From Maniola hyperantus (Eukaryota; Arthropoda; Insecta; Lepidoptera; Nymphalidae): 64,000 nt of DNA. Location of the stretch: contig NC_048549.1 in assembly GCF_902806685.2 (NCBI RefSeq), forward strand, positions 124,001 through 188,000, read 5' to 3'. Both the position numbers and the translations under genes were made by a program. Below are positions 1 through 11,800 of this stretch, in pieces. Within the stretch, counting starts at the first letter, position 1; the number at the start of each line of letters is the position of its first letter. The notes below the pieces were generated by a model. That model made no database searches, was not told where the DNA came from, and saw nothing but the letters and a program-made list of their open reading frames with translations.

Positions 1-155
1 CAATGGAGCAATGGATCGACGTGATTTTTTGCATGTGTATAGATAAAGACCTGGAGATAAAGACATAGGCTACTTTTTATCCCGGAACATCAAAGAACTC
101 CCCGGGGTTTAAAAAACCTAAATCCTCGCGAACGAAGTCACGGGCATCAGCTAGT
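1..155. repeat. Interspersed repeat, family C
   Basis: Copy of a short repeat whose landmarks are CGACGTGATTTTTTGCATG, a run reading as 'ctactttttatcccgg', and a terminal 'gcgggcatcagctagt'. Other copies lie at 5057, 21143, 22609, 22928, 27095, 28373, 46675 and 60943. I recognise the type from lepidopteran genomes but cannot name the family. Confidence 0.7.
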
Positions 156-454
156 CATTAATAAAGCAGCAGCATAAGCAGTTGCTTAAAGTGAACTTTT
201 TAGTAGTTCGTTATGCAAAACCTCAATGGAAAATCAGCTCTATCTTAATTTTGAAGTTGCCCTGTCTGTATCTCACTTAGTAATTTAGTCGCACAGCTTA
301 ATATCTGAAATGGATTAATCACAACCCACATTTTGGAAGCTCGTTCTGGATTTTTTATTAATCAATATTCGTTGTTAGTTTATTTAATTTTTCGCTTACT
401 CAAATTCATACCGCTTAAGTTATTAAAACAGTATCTCATCATCTGTCGCTAAGT

Positions 455-815
455 TTTTAGGGTTCCGTACCTCAAAAGGAAAAACTGAATTATAGAATCA
501 CTTTGTTGTCTGTCGGTCTGTTAAGAAACCTACAGGGTATTTCCCGTTGACCTAGAATCATGAAATTTGTCAGGTAGGTAAGTTTATAATTAGTTCAATG
601 AGACCACAATTTTTTTTTGTGTGATAGGGTTACCCCTAAATTAACGGTTTTTAGATTTTTCCCCTATGTCTGCTATAAGACCTACCTACCTGCCAAATTT
701 CATGATTCTAGGTTAACGGGAAGTACCCTGTAGTTTTCTTCATTCTTGACAGACAACAAATTGATCCTATAAGGGTTCCGTTTTTCCTTTTGAGGTACGA
801 AACCCTAAAAATGTA
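455..815. repeat. Two family B repeats, head to head
   Basis: The left half begins with GGGTTCCGTACCTCAAAAGG and runs through 'gttgacctagaatcatgaaattt'-type sequence. The right half carries the same landmarks in reverse order and ends with the reverse complement of the start. The pair forms an imperfect palindrome of about 360 bp. Confidence 0.7.
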
Positions 816-1132
816 ACTTTTCTGGGCTTTTTTCAATATAATATAAACACATAACAATTGTTTTATTGTGTTAGTAAATATTTTAATTTAATTTAATTTC
901 ATATCTTTCAGAAATGGGGCGAAAAGATTGTTTACTTACCATTGTATAAAACAAAGGAAACGACATAATTATGCGTCCTTGAAGAAAGCCACGGAAGCGA
1001 GGTAGTTTTATTATTTGCAATTCATATTTTTATTGTTTTTTGATGATAATATTATTGCAACCATTTGTATGGAACAAACTATATTTACAGATTTAGGAAA
1101 TCAAGAACTGGTCATTTTTTAATTTTATACTA

Positions 1133-1345
1133 TACTAGCTTATGCTCGCGCCTTCGTCCGCGTGGACTACACCAAACCCCTAACTCACATTTTAGGGGTT
1201 GAATTTTCAAAAATCCTTTCTTAGCGGATGTCTACGTCATAATAGCTATCTGCATGCCAAATTTCAGCCCGATCCGTCCAGTAGTTTGAGGTCAGTCAAT
1301 CCTTTTTAACCGACTTTAAAAAAAGGAGGAGGTTCTCAATTCGTC
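1133..1345. repeat. Interspersed repeat, family A
   Basis: Starts 'actagcttatgctcgcg' and contains 'aatagctatctgcatgcc' and 'cagcccgatccgtcc', the landmarks of a repeat present about ten times in the window, often ending in a (GTCA)n run. Related copies are listed separately. Confidence 0.7.
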
Positions 1346-1625
1346 TGAATCTTTTTTTTTTTTTTTTTATGTATGTTCCCCGATTACTCGAAGACGCCTA
1401 GACCGATTTTGAAAATTCTTTTTTGTTTGAAAGGGTATACTTCAAAGTTGGTCCCATTTAAATTTGGTGAAGATCTGATGAACATCTTCGAAGATAGATA
1501 CTGGAACTCCTCAACGGATAAGAGTAAATTGCTCGCGATCAGTGTAATAGCTTAGTAAACAGTAGATTTTTAACCAGTCATAGCATAATTCCATGGGGCC
1601 ACTAAAAATTGTAAAATAAAAAAAA

Positions 1626-1957
1626 TTTACAAAAAAAATAAAAACCGACTTCGATACACAAACACTAAAAATTGAAAAATAATTTAATTTATTACCGAAT
1701 ATATTATGTATACAAGAGTTAATATAGTTCCATAATAATATTTTTTGGGGTCGGTGCCAATGAGGTGCCATTGTGGAGTCTCATAAAGTCTAGACGATTC
1801 GCGCAGCTAAAGCTAATTGGCACCGGCCGCGGCACCAAAAAGTATTATTATGGAACTATATTAACTCTTGTATACATAATATATTCGGTAATAAATTAAA
1901 TTATTTTTCAATTTTTAGTGTTTGTGTATCGAAGTCGGTTTTTATTTTTTTTGTAAA
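1626..1957. repeat. Long hairpin (fold-back) element
   Basis: Two near-perfect inverted arms of about 120 bp (about 1626-1746 and 1837-1957) flank a 90-bp centre. Both arms carry the sequence around AAAACCGACTTCGATACAC in opposite orientation. It resembles a fold-back element or a MITE with very long terminal repeats. It lies about 0.8 kb upstream of the THAP gene 5' end. Confidence 0.75.
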
Positions 1958-2698
1958 AATTTTATATTATATTTAAATAAAATTAGAAAATGATTTTATA
2001 TATTTGTGGAATTGTTTTACTGAAATAAATATGTTTGTTTTTTGATATTTATACTTTTAAAAAGATACCTAATTTTGTTTTTTTTATACTTTAGAAAAAA
2101 ATAGCAGCCAAATATTGTGTCCACCTTGAAATCCAACATCGCTTATGGTCTTATATTTTTATTTAAACAAGGTAAAATTCTATAAGATTCTTGGATTTTA
2201 AAAACGACATTATTTCCGTTTTCAGCACCCCGAAAAACCTCGGAAATAGTATCCATATTAATTTCTTTGAAAAAAAAAAAATATGACAGCCATCTTGAAT
2301 TTTAATAGCCTAGCCTCCGGACTCCGGTGACTCGCCTTAACGTGAAATGCGTCCCAAAAGCGGTGTTGAGACACATTTCGGATGTTCAAACAATCAAGTT
2401 TTGGCCTCAAAAACTACAAATTGTTATTTTTAATAATATAAAAATTAAAGATATTCTTTAGTGAATTACGAGAGCCTAAACACGATTGGCGCAATTCGGC
2501 TCGATACAATAAAATCGCGAAGTTTCCCCAAAATACGCATTTTTACACGACCATTAGGAGAAAAACCAATTTTATTCGATTGATATAAAACCAATTTCAA
2601 TAAAATTTCGTATTTACGTTCACCGTTTAATACACCAAGGGATTACGGTATTATTTTATGGTAGCAGAGCACATAGAATTTTAAATATTAATAAAAGG

Positions 2699-2848
2699 CG
2701 GGGCCCAGACTACCGCTCCCGGCGCCTCCCGCACCCCGTCAGTCAGTCAGTCGTCCGCAGCGCGTTCCAGAGAGCACACGTGTACAACTTCAGTACGCCT
2801 GTCGTCGCCGACTTTATTGAAGTGTAAAGTGAATACTAAGTCACAGAA
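2699..2848 (+). promoter_or_regulatory. Putative promoter and 5' UTR of the THAP gene
   Basis: An abrupt GC-rich stretch in an AT-rich background, ending at the ATG at 2849. It holds three consecutive TCAGTC words near 2740-2752, which match the arthropod initiator consensus TCAKTY. No TATA box is evident. The transcription start is inferred, not shown. Confidence 0.4.
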
Positions 2849-5800
2849 ATGGTAAATAAACGTAATAAATTTAAAAAAAAATCACGACTACAGCTCAGGA
2901 AGTTGAGACTGATGAACTTGAAAATGTAAGTTTTTATTATCCAAATTCCAAACAAACTCGTAGCAAATATTAGTTACATACTTGGACCTCAAAGCCATCT
3001 GAAATCAGAAATCTCGGAGAGGTAGAAAAACACAATTCCTCCTTTTTTGAAAGTCGGTTAAAAAATCCTGTACCTACTTGTCTGTGAAAGTCCCGTCAAA
3101 ATAGGTTCAGCCCGTTCAAACAGACAGGCAGACAAAAAATTTACAGTTCAAATAACAATATGGGCTTGATATGCGGTAGTTATTTCGAAATTACAGACAG
3201 ACACTTCCATTTTATTATAGAACTAGCTTATGCTCGCGACTTCGTACGCGTGGACTAAACAAATTTCAAACCCCTATTTCACCCCCTTAGGGGTTGAATT
3301 TTCAAAAATCCTTTCTTAGCGGATGCTTACTTCATAATAGCTATCTGCATGGCAAATTTCAGCCCGATCCGTGCAATAGTTGAGCTGTGCGTTGATAGAT
3401 CAGTCAGTCAGTCAATCCTTTTATATATTTAGACTAAGCAACTAGTACCCAACTCGGGCTCTGCTACCGTGGGGTCCGCGGCTGGTTCACCCCCTCCAAA
3501 CAGGATACCTACATTTCGAAGAGTGTGCCGAAGAACTTTTCGACCAGGTTCCTCCTTCACCCTCCTACTATCGTACCGCAAGGCATCGCCAAGGTCTGCA
3601 CCCTTACGTAGTCGAAATTCCACGGACACGTACGAAGCGATTTGCCTCCTCATTTCTATTTGGAACACCCTTCCAGCATTAGTTTTCTTCTCCAGCTATA
3701 ATATGGGTACCTTCAAGACAAGAGTGAATAGGCATCTTTTAGGCAAGTGTGCTCTATCTTAGGCTGCATCATCACTTGCCATCAGGTCTGATTGCAGCCA
3801 AGCGCTAGTCTATAAATTTAAAAGAAAAAAAAAACCACCCATTTCGCCTTAAGGTACGGAACCCTAAAAATCCATAGGTTATTGCGGAGTTGGGGAACGA
3901 AGTCGCGAGCAAAAGCTTGTCTCAAAAAATTTCCTTGTTTTAGGCAGAGGAAATTGTTGTTGAAGAATCCAACGGAGCAGAAGCCCGAACCGGAACCGGG
4001 AGTGAACCCGGGAGTGAAACCGAAAGTGAAACCGGGAGTGAAAAGGAAGAAAGACCCGTCTGCGTCGCACTCGGTTGAAGTAACGTAAGATCATTTGGTG
4101 CCTATTCGTTTGAAGTGAAATAAATTGAAATGAAAATAAAAATGTCTAAATTTCAAGTTTCTATACTCATCCACGGAGAGAAGTTAGGAAGGGCTCTCTC
4201 TGTTTCATTGGTGACTGGTTGGTGACTCAAAATGGTTAACGCCCACTGAGTTTTTTATCTTTGTCATTTGTATGAGATTACGTGACAGAGAGAGCCCTAG
4301 AGTACTAACTTCTCTCCGTGGGTAGAGTATAACCATGTAAGTAGGTTGTGCGTTCATAGATTTGTCAGTCAGTCAGGATAATTCTTTTATATGTACCTAT
4401 ACAATATTTGATTAGTTACTTTTGCTTAATTTGGTTTTTAGGGTTCCATACCTCAAAAGGAAAAAAGGACATCACTTTGTTGTCTGTCTGTCAAGAAAAC
4501 TTGTAGGGTACTTCCTGTTGACCTAGGACTCCTAGGAGTCATGCAGGTAGGTAGGTCTTATAGCACAAGTAAAGGAAAAGATCCGAAAACCGTGAATTTG
4601 TGGTTACATCATTAAAAAAATTTAAATGTGTTCATGAACAAATAATTAGTGTTTTCAATTTTCAACGTAAGATAACTATACCAAGTGGGGTATCATAATA
4701 TGAAAGTGATTTACCTATAGATTATAAAACAGATTTTTAATTATGTTAATTATGCGTGAACATAATTAAAAATCTGTTTTTGATTTATCGTTCAAAATGT
4801 CGAAAAAAATACCCGAGTACGGAACCCTCGGTGCGCGAGTGTGACTCGCACTTGTCCGGTTGTTTGGCCAATGTTGTGTTGTGTGTGTGAGCAGCGGGAA
4901 GCGCTCGTGCCGGCTCCAGAAGTGCGCCTTCACCAGCTGCCCCCACCACAACCCCCACCACAACCCCCACCACAACCCCCACCACAACCCGAGGTCTGAC
5001 CAAAGTGATGGAGTTACTTACTTTCCGTGAGTTCTCTTTGTACTATTTATTTTTAACTAGCTGATGCCCGTGACTTCGTCCGCGTGGTGGTTTTCTAAAA
5101 ATCCTGTGGGAACTCTTTGATTTTCCGGAGTAAAAAGTAGCCTATGTCACTCTTCAGGTCTTTAAGCACATGCTAATGGATCGACGTGATTGATGGACAA
5201 ACCAATAAACCAACAAACAAACACACTTTCGCACTTATAGGCACCATATATAGGCACATAGTTCGAAAAAACGATAGACGTTGGGACCCCAAGGTGCTAG
5301 ATTGCCGACCTCACACCTTTTCGTTGGAAGACCCTCCAATAGACGGAGAGACGGCATCAAACGAGTTGCTCCTGCGACGAGCTCCTACCCGCTGGATGGC
5401 GCGTCGCAAGACCGTGTCCTGTGGAAGTCCCTACAAGAGACCTATGTCCAGCAGTGAACGTCTACCAGTTATAATGATGATGATGATGAAAATAACAACT
5501 CGTTTGTTTTGCAGCTTCCCAAAATCCTCTGTCACCGCCAGTAGATGGGCGCGCGCGGTGTCCCGCCACAACGACGCGCCCTTCCCGCTCAAGATGGGCG
5601 TCTTCGTGTGCTCCCACCACTTCCCGCCCTGGCTCATCGGCGCCGACGAGCAGGGCGCGCCCAGGCTGGACAAGGACGCCGTGCCCACTGCCGAACCCTT
5701 CCAACAAGTAAATGTGACATGACGCGTGATTAGTCCGTCAGTCAACCTTTTGTGAGTAGTGTAAACTGACCAAGCGTGTGTCTGAACTCAGAACACGCGT

Positions 5801-8800
5801 AGCGTAATCAAGGTAGATAACTGACTGATTGACTTGTAAGGGTGGTAAATTGGGCGGAATAGAAATATACCCGGATACGGAATAATCTACCACCTTACAA
5901 AGATTAGAGGAAAAAAAAATAATTTACTTTACTTGATCTATCTACCTAGTAAAGAATAGAAGCTAGCCGTCGACTCCCTTGTAATGTATATGAGGTGTTA
6001 TAAATGAAATTTGCTAGATGTTAGGCAAAATTGTTTTTAATGTAACTTTTACCGGGGTCGCTTAATACATAATGATGGCTAATAATGCTTAGTTATTCTA
6101 GCTTAATGCCAAGACTTAATTTAGATACATTAGAATGCCTTAGGTAGATAGTACATAAAATCTATGTTTTAAATTTAAGATGCCATTGGCATGGAATAGA
6201 CAATGACACAGTAAAATTCATAAAATTGTTTCAAAATAAAAGCTCAGTAGTAAAGACAGGGTTCTTACTGTACACATACACTAAGAAGGTTCACTAAACT
6301 GTTCCAGGATACAAACATTTGCTTACTTGTAGGTGCGAAGACTGCAAGGTAGCTGGACGGCATCGGCCAAGCTCCCAAAACTCGATTTAACTTGATTCTT
6401 CACAACCGAAATGTTTCATTACAAAGATTTTCACCAAGTCTTATCCATAGAATTAAGTTGCCAACGTGAATGTGCAAAAGAAATAAATACGGAAAACGAA
6501 AGCAAAAAAAAACGGAAAACCGAAAACTAAAAACGGAAACGCAAACGGAAAACGGAAACCCATAATTGATGAAACATTGAAATACGTTAGGATGACTAAA
6601 TTTATAACTATTGTATTTTCCCAGGCGAAGCCATGGGCGAAAAGGAGTGAGATTTTCCTGGAACGAAAAAATTCGTCTTCACATGTTGACTCCAGAAAAA
6701 TTCTAAATCTCACCAATCGGTGTTGCCAGACGCAACCCGAGTGTGGCCGCTCTCATTTAGTTTGATCATGAAGCCAATTCATTTTTGAATATTTGCGGAA
6801 CCTAAGGATATATTATAAGAACCGTTTTGTTAATGACTTAACAATAAACAAATGGTATTATGGTTTTATTTAATTATTTTGTTTTATTTTTACGACAATT
6901 GACAACGAAGCAAACGCCATCTATTGTGGCTCGAATGAACTCTGAACATCGACCCACGCGTAGTTCTGCACCTTGATGCTAGGTGGCACCAACATACTTT
7001 GAACAAAATAGATTTTAATTAAAAGCGAAACGCTAGTTAGTAGTTCAAAATTTACAACGTCACAATACTTCCCCTCCTACGAAAAGGTTCAACAGGTTGA
7101 ACCACGCTGCCCTCAGCGTCATCCAACAACTACTAACAATTTGCCTGAAACAAACAAAAAAAACACAGAAGTTACGCGTGAACGCACATCTACTACTAAC
7201 AAGGAAAATTGTCTAACAAAATAAATATACTGAAAACAGTGTAAGGTTTTATACATTATACTTAACTACACAACCCTAACTTCTAAAAAGAATATATACA
7301 AAAAAAACTTCATGGTGTCTAAGACACTTGAGTGGAAACATCTTGGCATCATTCTTCAGCTGACTGATAGAATGCGTCTAGGCCTACGGTGGTTCACTCT
7401 TTTAAACTACCATCTTAATATTTGTTACTCAACAAATACGGAAAAACTGGTTGTGAACGGGTCCATCTGATATGGCAACCGTTCTCTATCCCATTCGGAA
7501 AAATAAAACCGAATCAAAATCGGAATATGAGAAAAAAAAAACGAAATAACTCTCCTAGAAAATAGATCTCGGAACAGAATCGGAAAAATAACAGAAATGA
7601 TCCATTATCTAGAAGGAAAACGAAAACAAAACACAAAACCCCCCCCTTTTCGTTATCCCCAAAGTACGATATTTGCATTTTTACTTTCTCAACCGGTTGG
7701 TCTACCACAAGCATTCCAATCATCACATATTCATCCCTACATACATCCACTACATTCATCCTCAACTGAACCATGGTAATGTAACTGTTAATTCAGAACA
7801 TCACTACACTCATACAAATTCCTAATTGAATATTGATAACTTAAATATTCAAACAGTTTAGACCAAACTAAGTAATGGCAAATATCTACTTCTTAATATC
7901 CTTAATATGCCAAGTGCCTATTGGGTGGTTGTCAGCTACTCTAACTAGTTCGTAAACCAAAGGTGACAAAACCTTGACAACCCTGCACTTTTCATACTTA
8001 GGTGCCAGCTTAGCTGCGAAAAAATTTGTAGCGTCGCTTTGTGGATAGGTCTTTTTCCACACTATATCCCCAACAGAATAGCTTGCAGACCTACGCCTTA
8101 AGTTGTAATGCGTTGCATACTCTGCATGAGCCTGAAACAAATTTCTCCTAACCTGACCAAATATGTCCTCCAAAGTTCCAAACTTTCCTGCGTATTCCTC
8201 CCTTGGAATTCCGGCCTCGTACTCCTTATCCGTGTCCTTATAGAAGGAACCATTTAAGACCGGTTCTCTAGCGTGGACAAGGAAGAACGGGGAGAATCCA
8301 GTGGATTCATTAACCGCACTGTTTATGGCGAACTGGACCTTGTACAGGTTTTCGTCCCAGGACCTGTGGTTATCTTTCACAAAAGCGGCTACAGCAGTCA
8401 TAACAACCTTATTGTACCTCTCAACAAGGTTAACTTGCGGAGTGTACAGTGGTGTGTAGTGTAATTTCGGAATATTATAACGCTTAATGAGATTACGGAA
8501 TTCAGATCCTGTAAATTGGGACCCATTGTCCACAATCACAGTCTCTGGAACACTATGGTTCAAGAATACAAAATTCTCTAGCGCTTTAACAACAGCGGCA
8601 CCTGTGGCACGCCGTAACGGAAACAACATTGTATATTTCGAAAAACAACACGTTACCACAAAAAGAAATGTAAATCCTGATTTAGACCTAGGCAAAGGTC
8701 CGACTAAATCAGCCGAAATGACCTGAAAAGGTCTCTCGCAGACTTTAGGCTTCCCAAGCAGACCTGGAGTGGCTGATGTCGTGTGTTTATACGCAGAGCA

Positions 8801-11800
8801 AGTATCACAATTCTTAACGTACTCAACCACGTCCTTATACATACCACGCCAAAAATATCTGAGGGATAATCTGCGATGAGTTTTGAACACACCAAAATGA
8901 CCTGCAGTTGCATCTGCATGGTTTTGTTGCATAATTCTAAGGATGTCGTTCTTGTGGACTACCTCTTTCCAGTCGAACTCACTGAGAAGCTGGTATTTAC
9001 ATTTACTGTAACGATATAGTTTATCGTTCAAAATACAAAAATTCGGAAAATTTGCTGGATTGATTTTACAGCCATTAAATGTTTTGTCATACCAGTCATC
9101 TACCAAAACTTGTTGACTAGAGTTATCATTACGATCACCAACTACATCTACGTGTATGAGTCTCGACAAGGTATCCGGAACTACATTATCACAACCCTTC
9201 CTATGTTCGATAACAAAATTATACTGTGATAATCTACAACCCCATCTGGCGAGTCGTCCTGAGGGATTTTCTAAATTTAAGAACCACTTTAGGGATGCAT
9301 GGTCTGTGATAATTGTGACTGGCTTGGAACCAAAATAAGCCTGAAATTTCTCCACTGCAAAAATCACAGCTAGAGCCTCGCGTTCCGTCGCGCTGTAATT
9401 CCTTTCGTTTTTATTTAGGCTCCTACTGACATACGCAATGGGATGATCGCAACCATCGGTTTCTTGCGTCAGCATACCGCCAACACCATATGCAGAAGCA
9501 TCACAATGTATTTTGAATGGTTTTTCAAAATTCGGTACCGCAAGAACAGGTGCGGTTACCAACGCATTCTTCAATGTATTAAATGCTACCTCTGCCTGTT
9601 CGCTCCACTCAAATTTAGGTGCGTTCTTTCCTTTACTCGTTAGTCTATTGAGTGGTGCAGCGATGGTTGAAAAATTCCTAATAAAGCGCCTGTACCAAGA
9701 ACAAGTGCCTAGGAAAATCTTTACCTCCTGTGCAGTTTTTGGGGTCGGAAAGTTCAAAACTGCGGCAACTTTTCCAGGATCTGTGCGTAAACCAAATTCA
9801 TCCACTATATACCCTAAATATTTCAAAGAGTTTCTAAAAAAATTACATTTATCAAAATTTATGGATAGTTGAGCCATTTTTAGTTTATCCAGAACTCTGT
9901 TTAATAAAATTAAATGGGTTTCAAAATCAGCAGAACAAATAACAATATCATCTATATAACAAAATACTATTCCATTTTCAATATCACTACAAAAATTTTG
10001 ATTAAATAACTGGTCCATTAACCTCTGCTGTCGTGCTGGTGCACCGCATAGGCCAAACGGCATGACTTTAAATTTGAATAACCCTCTACCAGGAACTGTA
10101 AAACTGGTTTTTTCCTGAGAGTCGTTAGCTAATGGAATTTGCCAGAAACTTGAACTTAAATCAATCGATGATAAAAACCTTGCCTCTTTCAAGCTATCTA
10201 GAATTTGTGGAATGTACGGTATTGAGTATGAATCCCCCTTTGTCACTGAATTTAATTTCCTGCAATCTAGGCAAAATCTCCAGTCTCCATTTGCCTTTTT
10301 CACTAAAATTGCTGGGTTATTCCAAGGGCTTTCACTCGGAGTAACTACGTCCATTTCCAGCATCCTATCTAACTCTTTACTTAAAGCTTCCTTCTTTTCG
10401 GGAGAAAGTGGATATTGTTTTATTTTTATTGGCAAGGCATCACCGGTGTCAATAACATGTTCAATTAATTTTGTTCTACCCAATCCAATTTTCGTTGAAG
10501 AAATATCTAAAAATTTATTTACTACAGACTGGGCTAATTCTTTCTGTTGAGATGATAAGTTTTCAAAAGAAGTGATGGTATGAATTTGTTCATTATCAAT
10601 CGCACAAATATTGTAAAATTGAGAAGGTGCCTTAATTAATTCTAAATTATCAAAAATGCCAGGGGCTAACTGAAATGTTTTCCAAAAGTCACAGCCAAAA
10701 ATAACATCCGCTATTATAGAGGGTACTACAAAAAATTTTATTATGTGAGTTACGGAATTATAAGTAATCGGAATAAACATATAACCCATGCAATCAAGTT
10801 TGTCTCCATTTGCCACTGAAAATGTGGTATCAATACTGCTATGCAGTTTATAACCGAATCTCAAAAAAACCTTGTGCGCCTGGTTACCCAAAATTGACGC
10901 GCAAGCACCGGAATCTAGTAAACCTGTAATCTCAAAACCGTCAACAAAAACCTTTAAATGTGGCCTAAAGTCTCGTTTATCCACTGAATACAGAACTGTG
11001 TCAGGTAAAAGGGATGTTTTGTTGTTAATGACCAAGTTCTTTACTTGTGTCTCTGCACAGTTCTTACTAATTAGTTTTTTGAATTTTTGTCCGGAGCGGG
11101 TTTACTAATCGCCTTTTTACTACAACTTGGACATGTCTTTACTGTAAAGTTCTGACGTCCACACGAAAAACATCTAATAAATTTCGGAACTGTCCTGCAA
11201 AATTTAAAGGAATGGTTACCCTTGCCGCACTTGTAACATAGTTGTTTATTTGTTTTCGAAAAATCAGTGCCTTTACTTGTATCAACCTTAGGTGCAGGTG
11301 TGACTGAAAGTGTGTTTATCTGTTTTGTCACTTGTTTGTAAGCAAACTCTGAACTTAAAGTTGCCTTACTGTTAGTAGGCTCAGAAAATAAGGCGGAACG
11401 CTGCCTCGCAGCCTCTAGTTTGCGACACTTTTCCTTCAACATTGCGACAGACTTAATGTCAACAAGAGCTAATTGTTCTGAGTAAAAAGGGCGAATATTA
11501 CGTAATAAAATTTGTAACTTTTGTTCTTCGGAAAGTGGTGTTGACAACCTTGAAAACATGCAAAACATTACAGCGAAATAGATAGACACAGGTTCTTCAG
11601 AGCCTTGTGTTCTTGCTCGAATTTCACCTAGCAACCTGTAGTCATAATCTACTGCATCAAATTCCTCTAAAAATAAAGTTTTCAATTCTGACCAAGACGA
11701 AACTTGACATTTGTTGCCTCTGTACCATAACAATGCTCGGCCTGTAAAAAGATGAAATGCAGAAACAAATAATTTTCCATCTGAAACGCCATAAGATCTT

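Noticed and set aside
7514..7774. Possible env gene downstream of pol
   Set aside because: Only short frames of biased composition occur, with no signal peptide followed by a transmembrane layout and no splice evidence.
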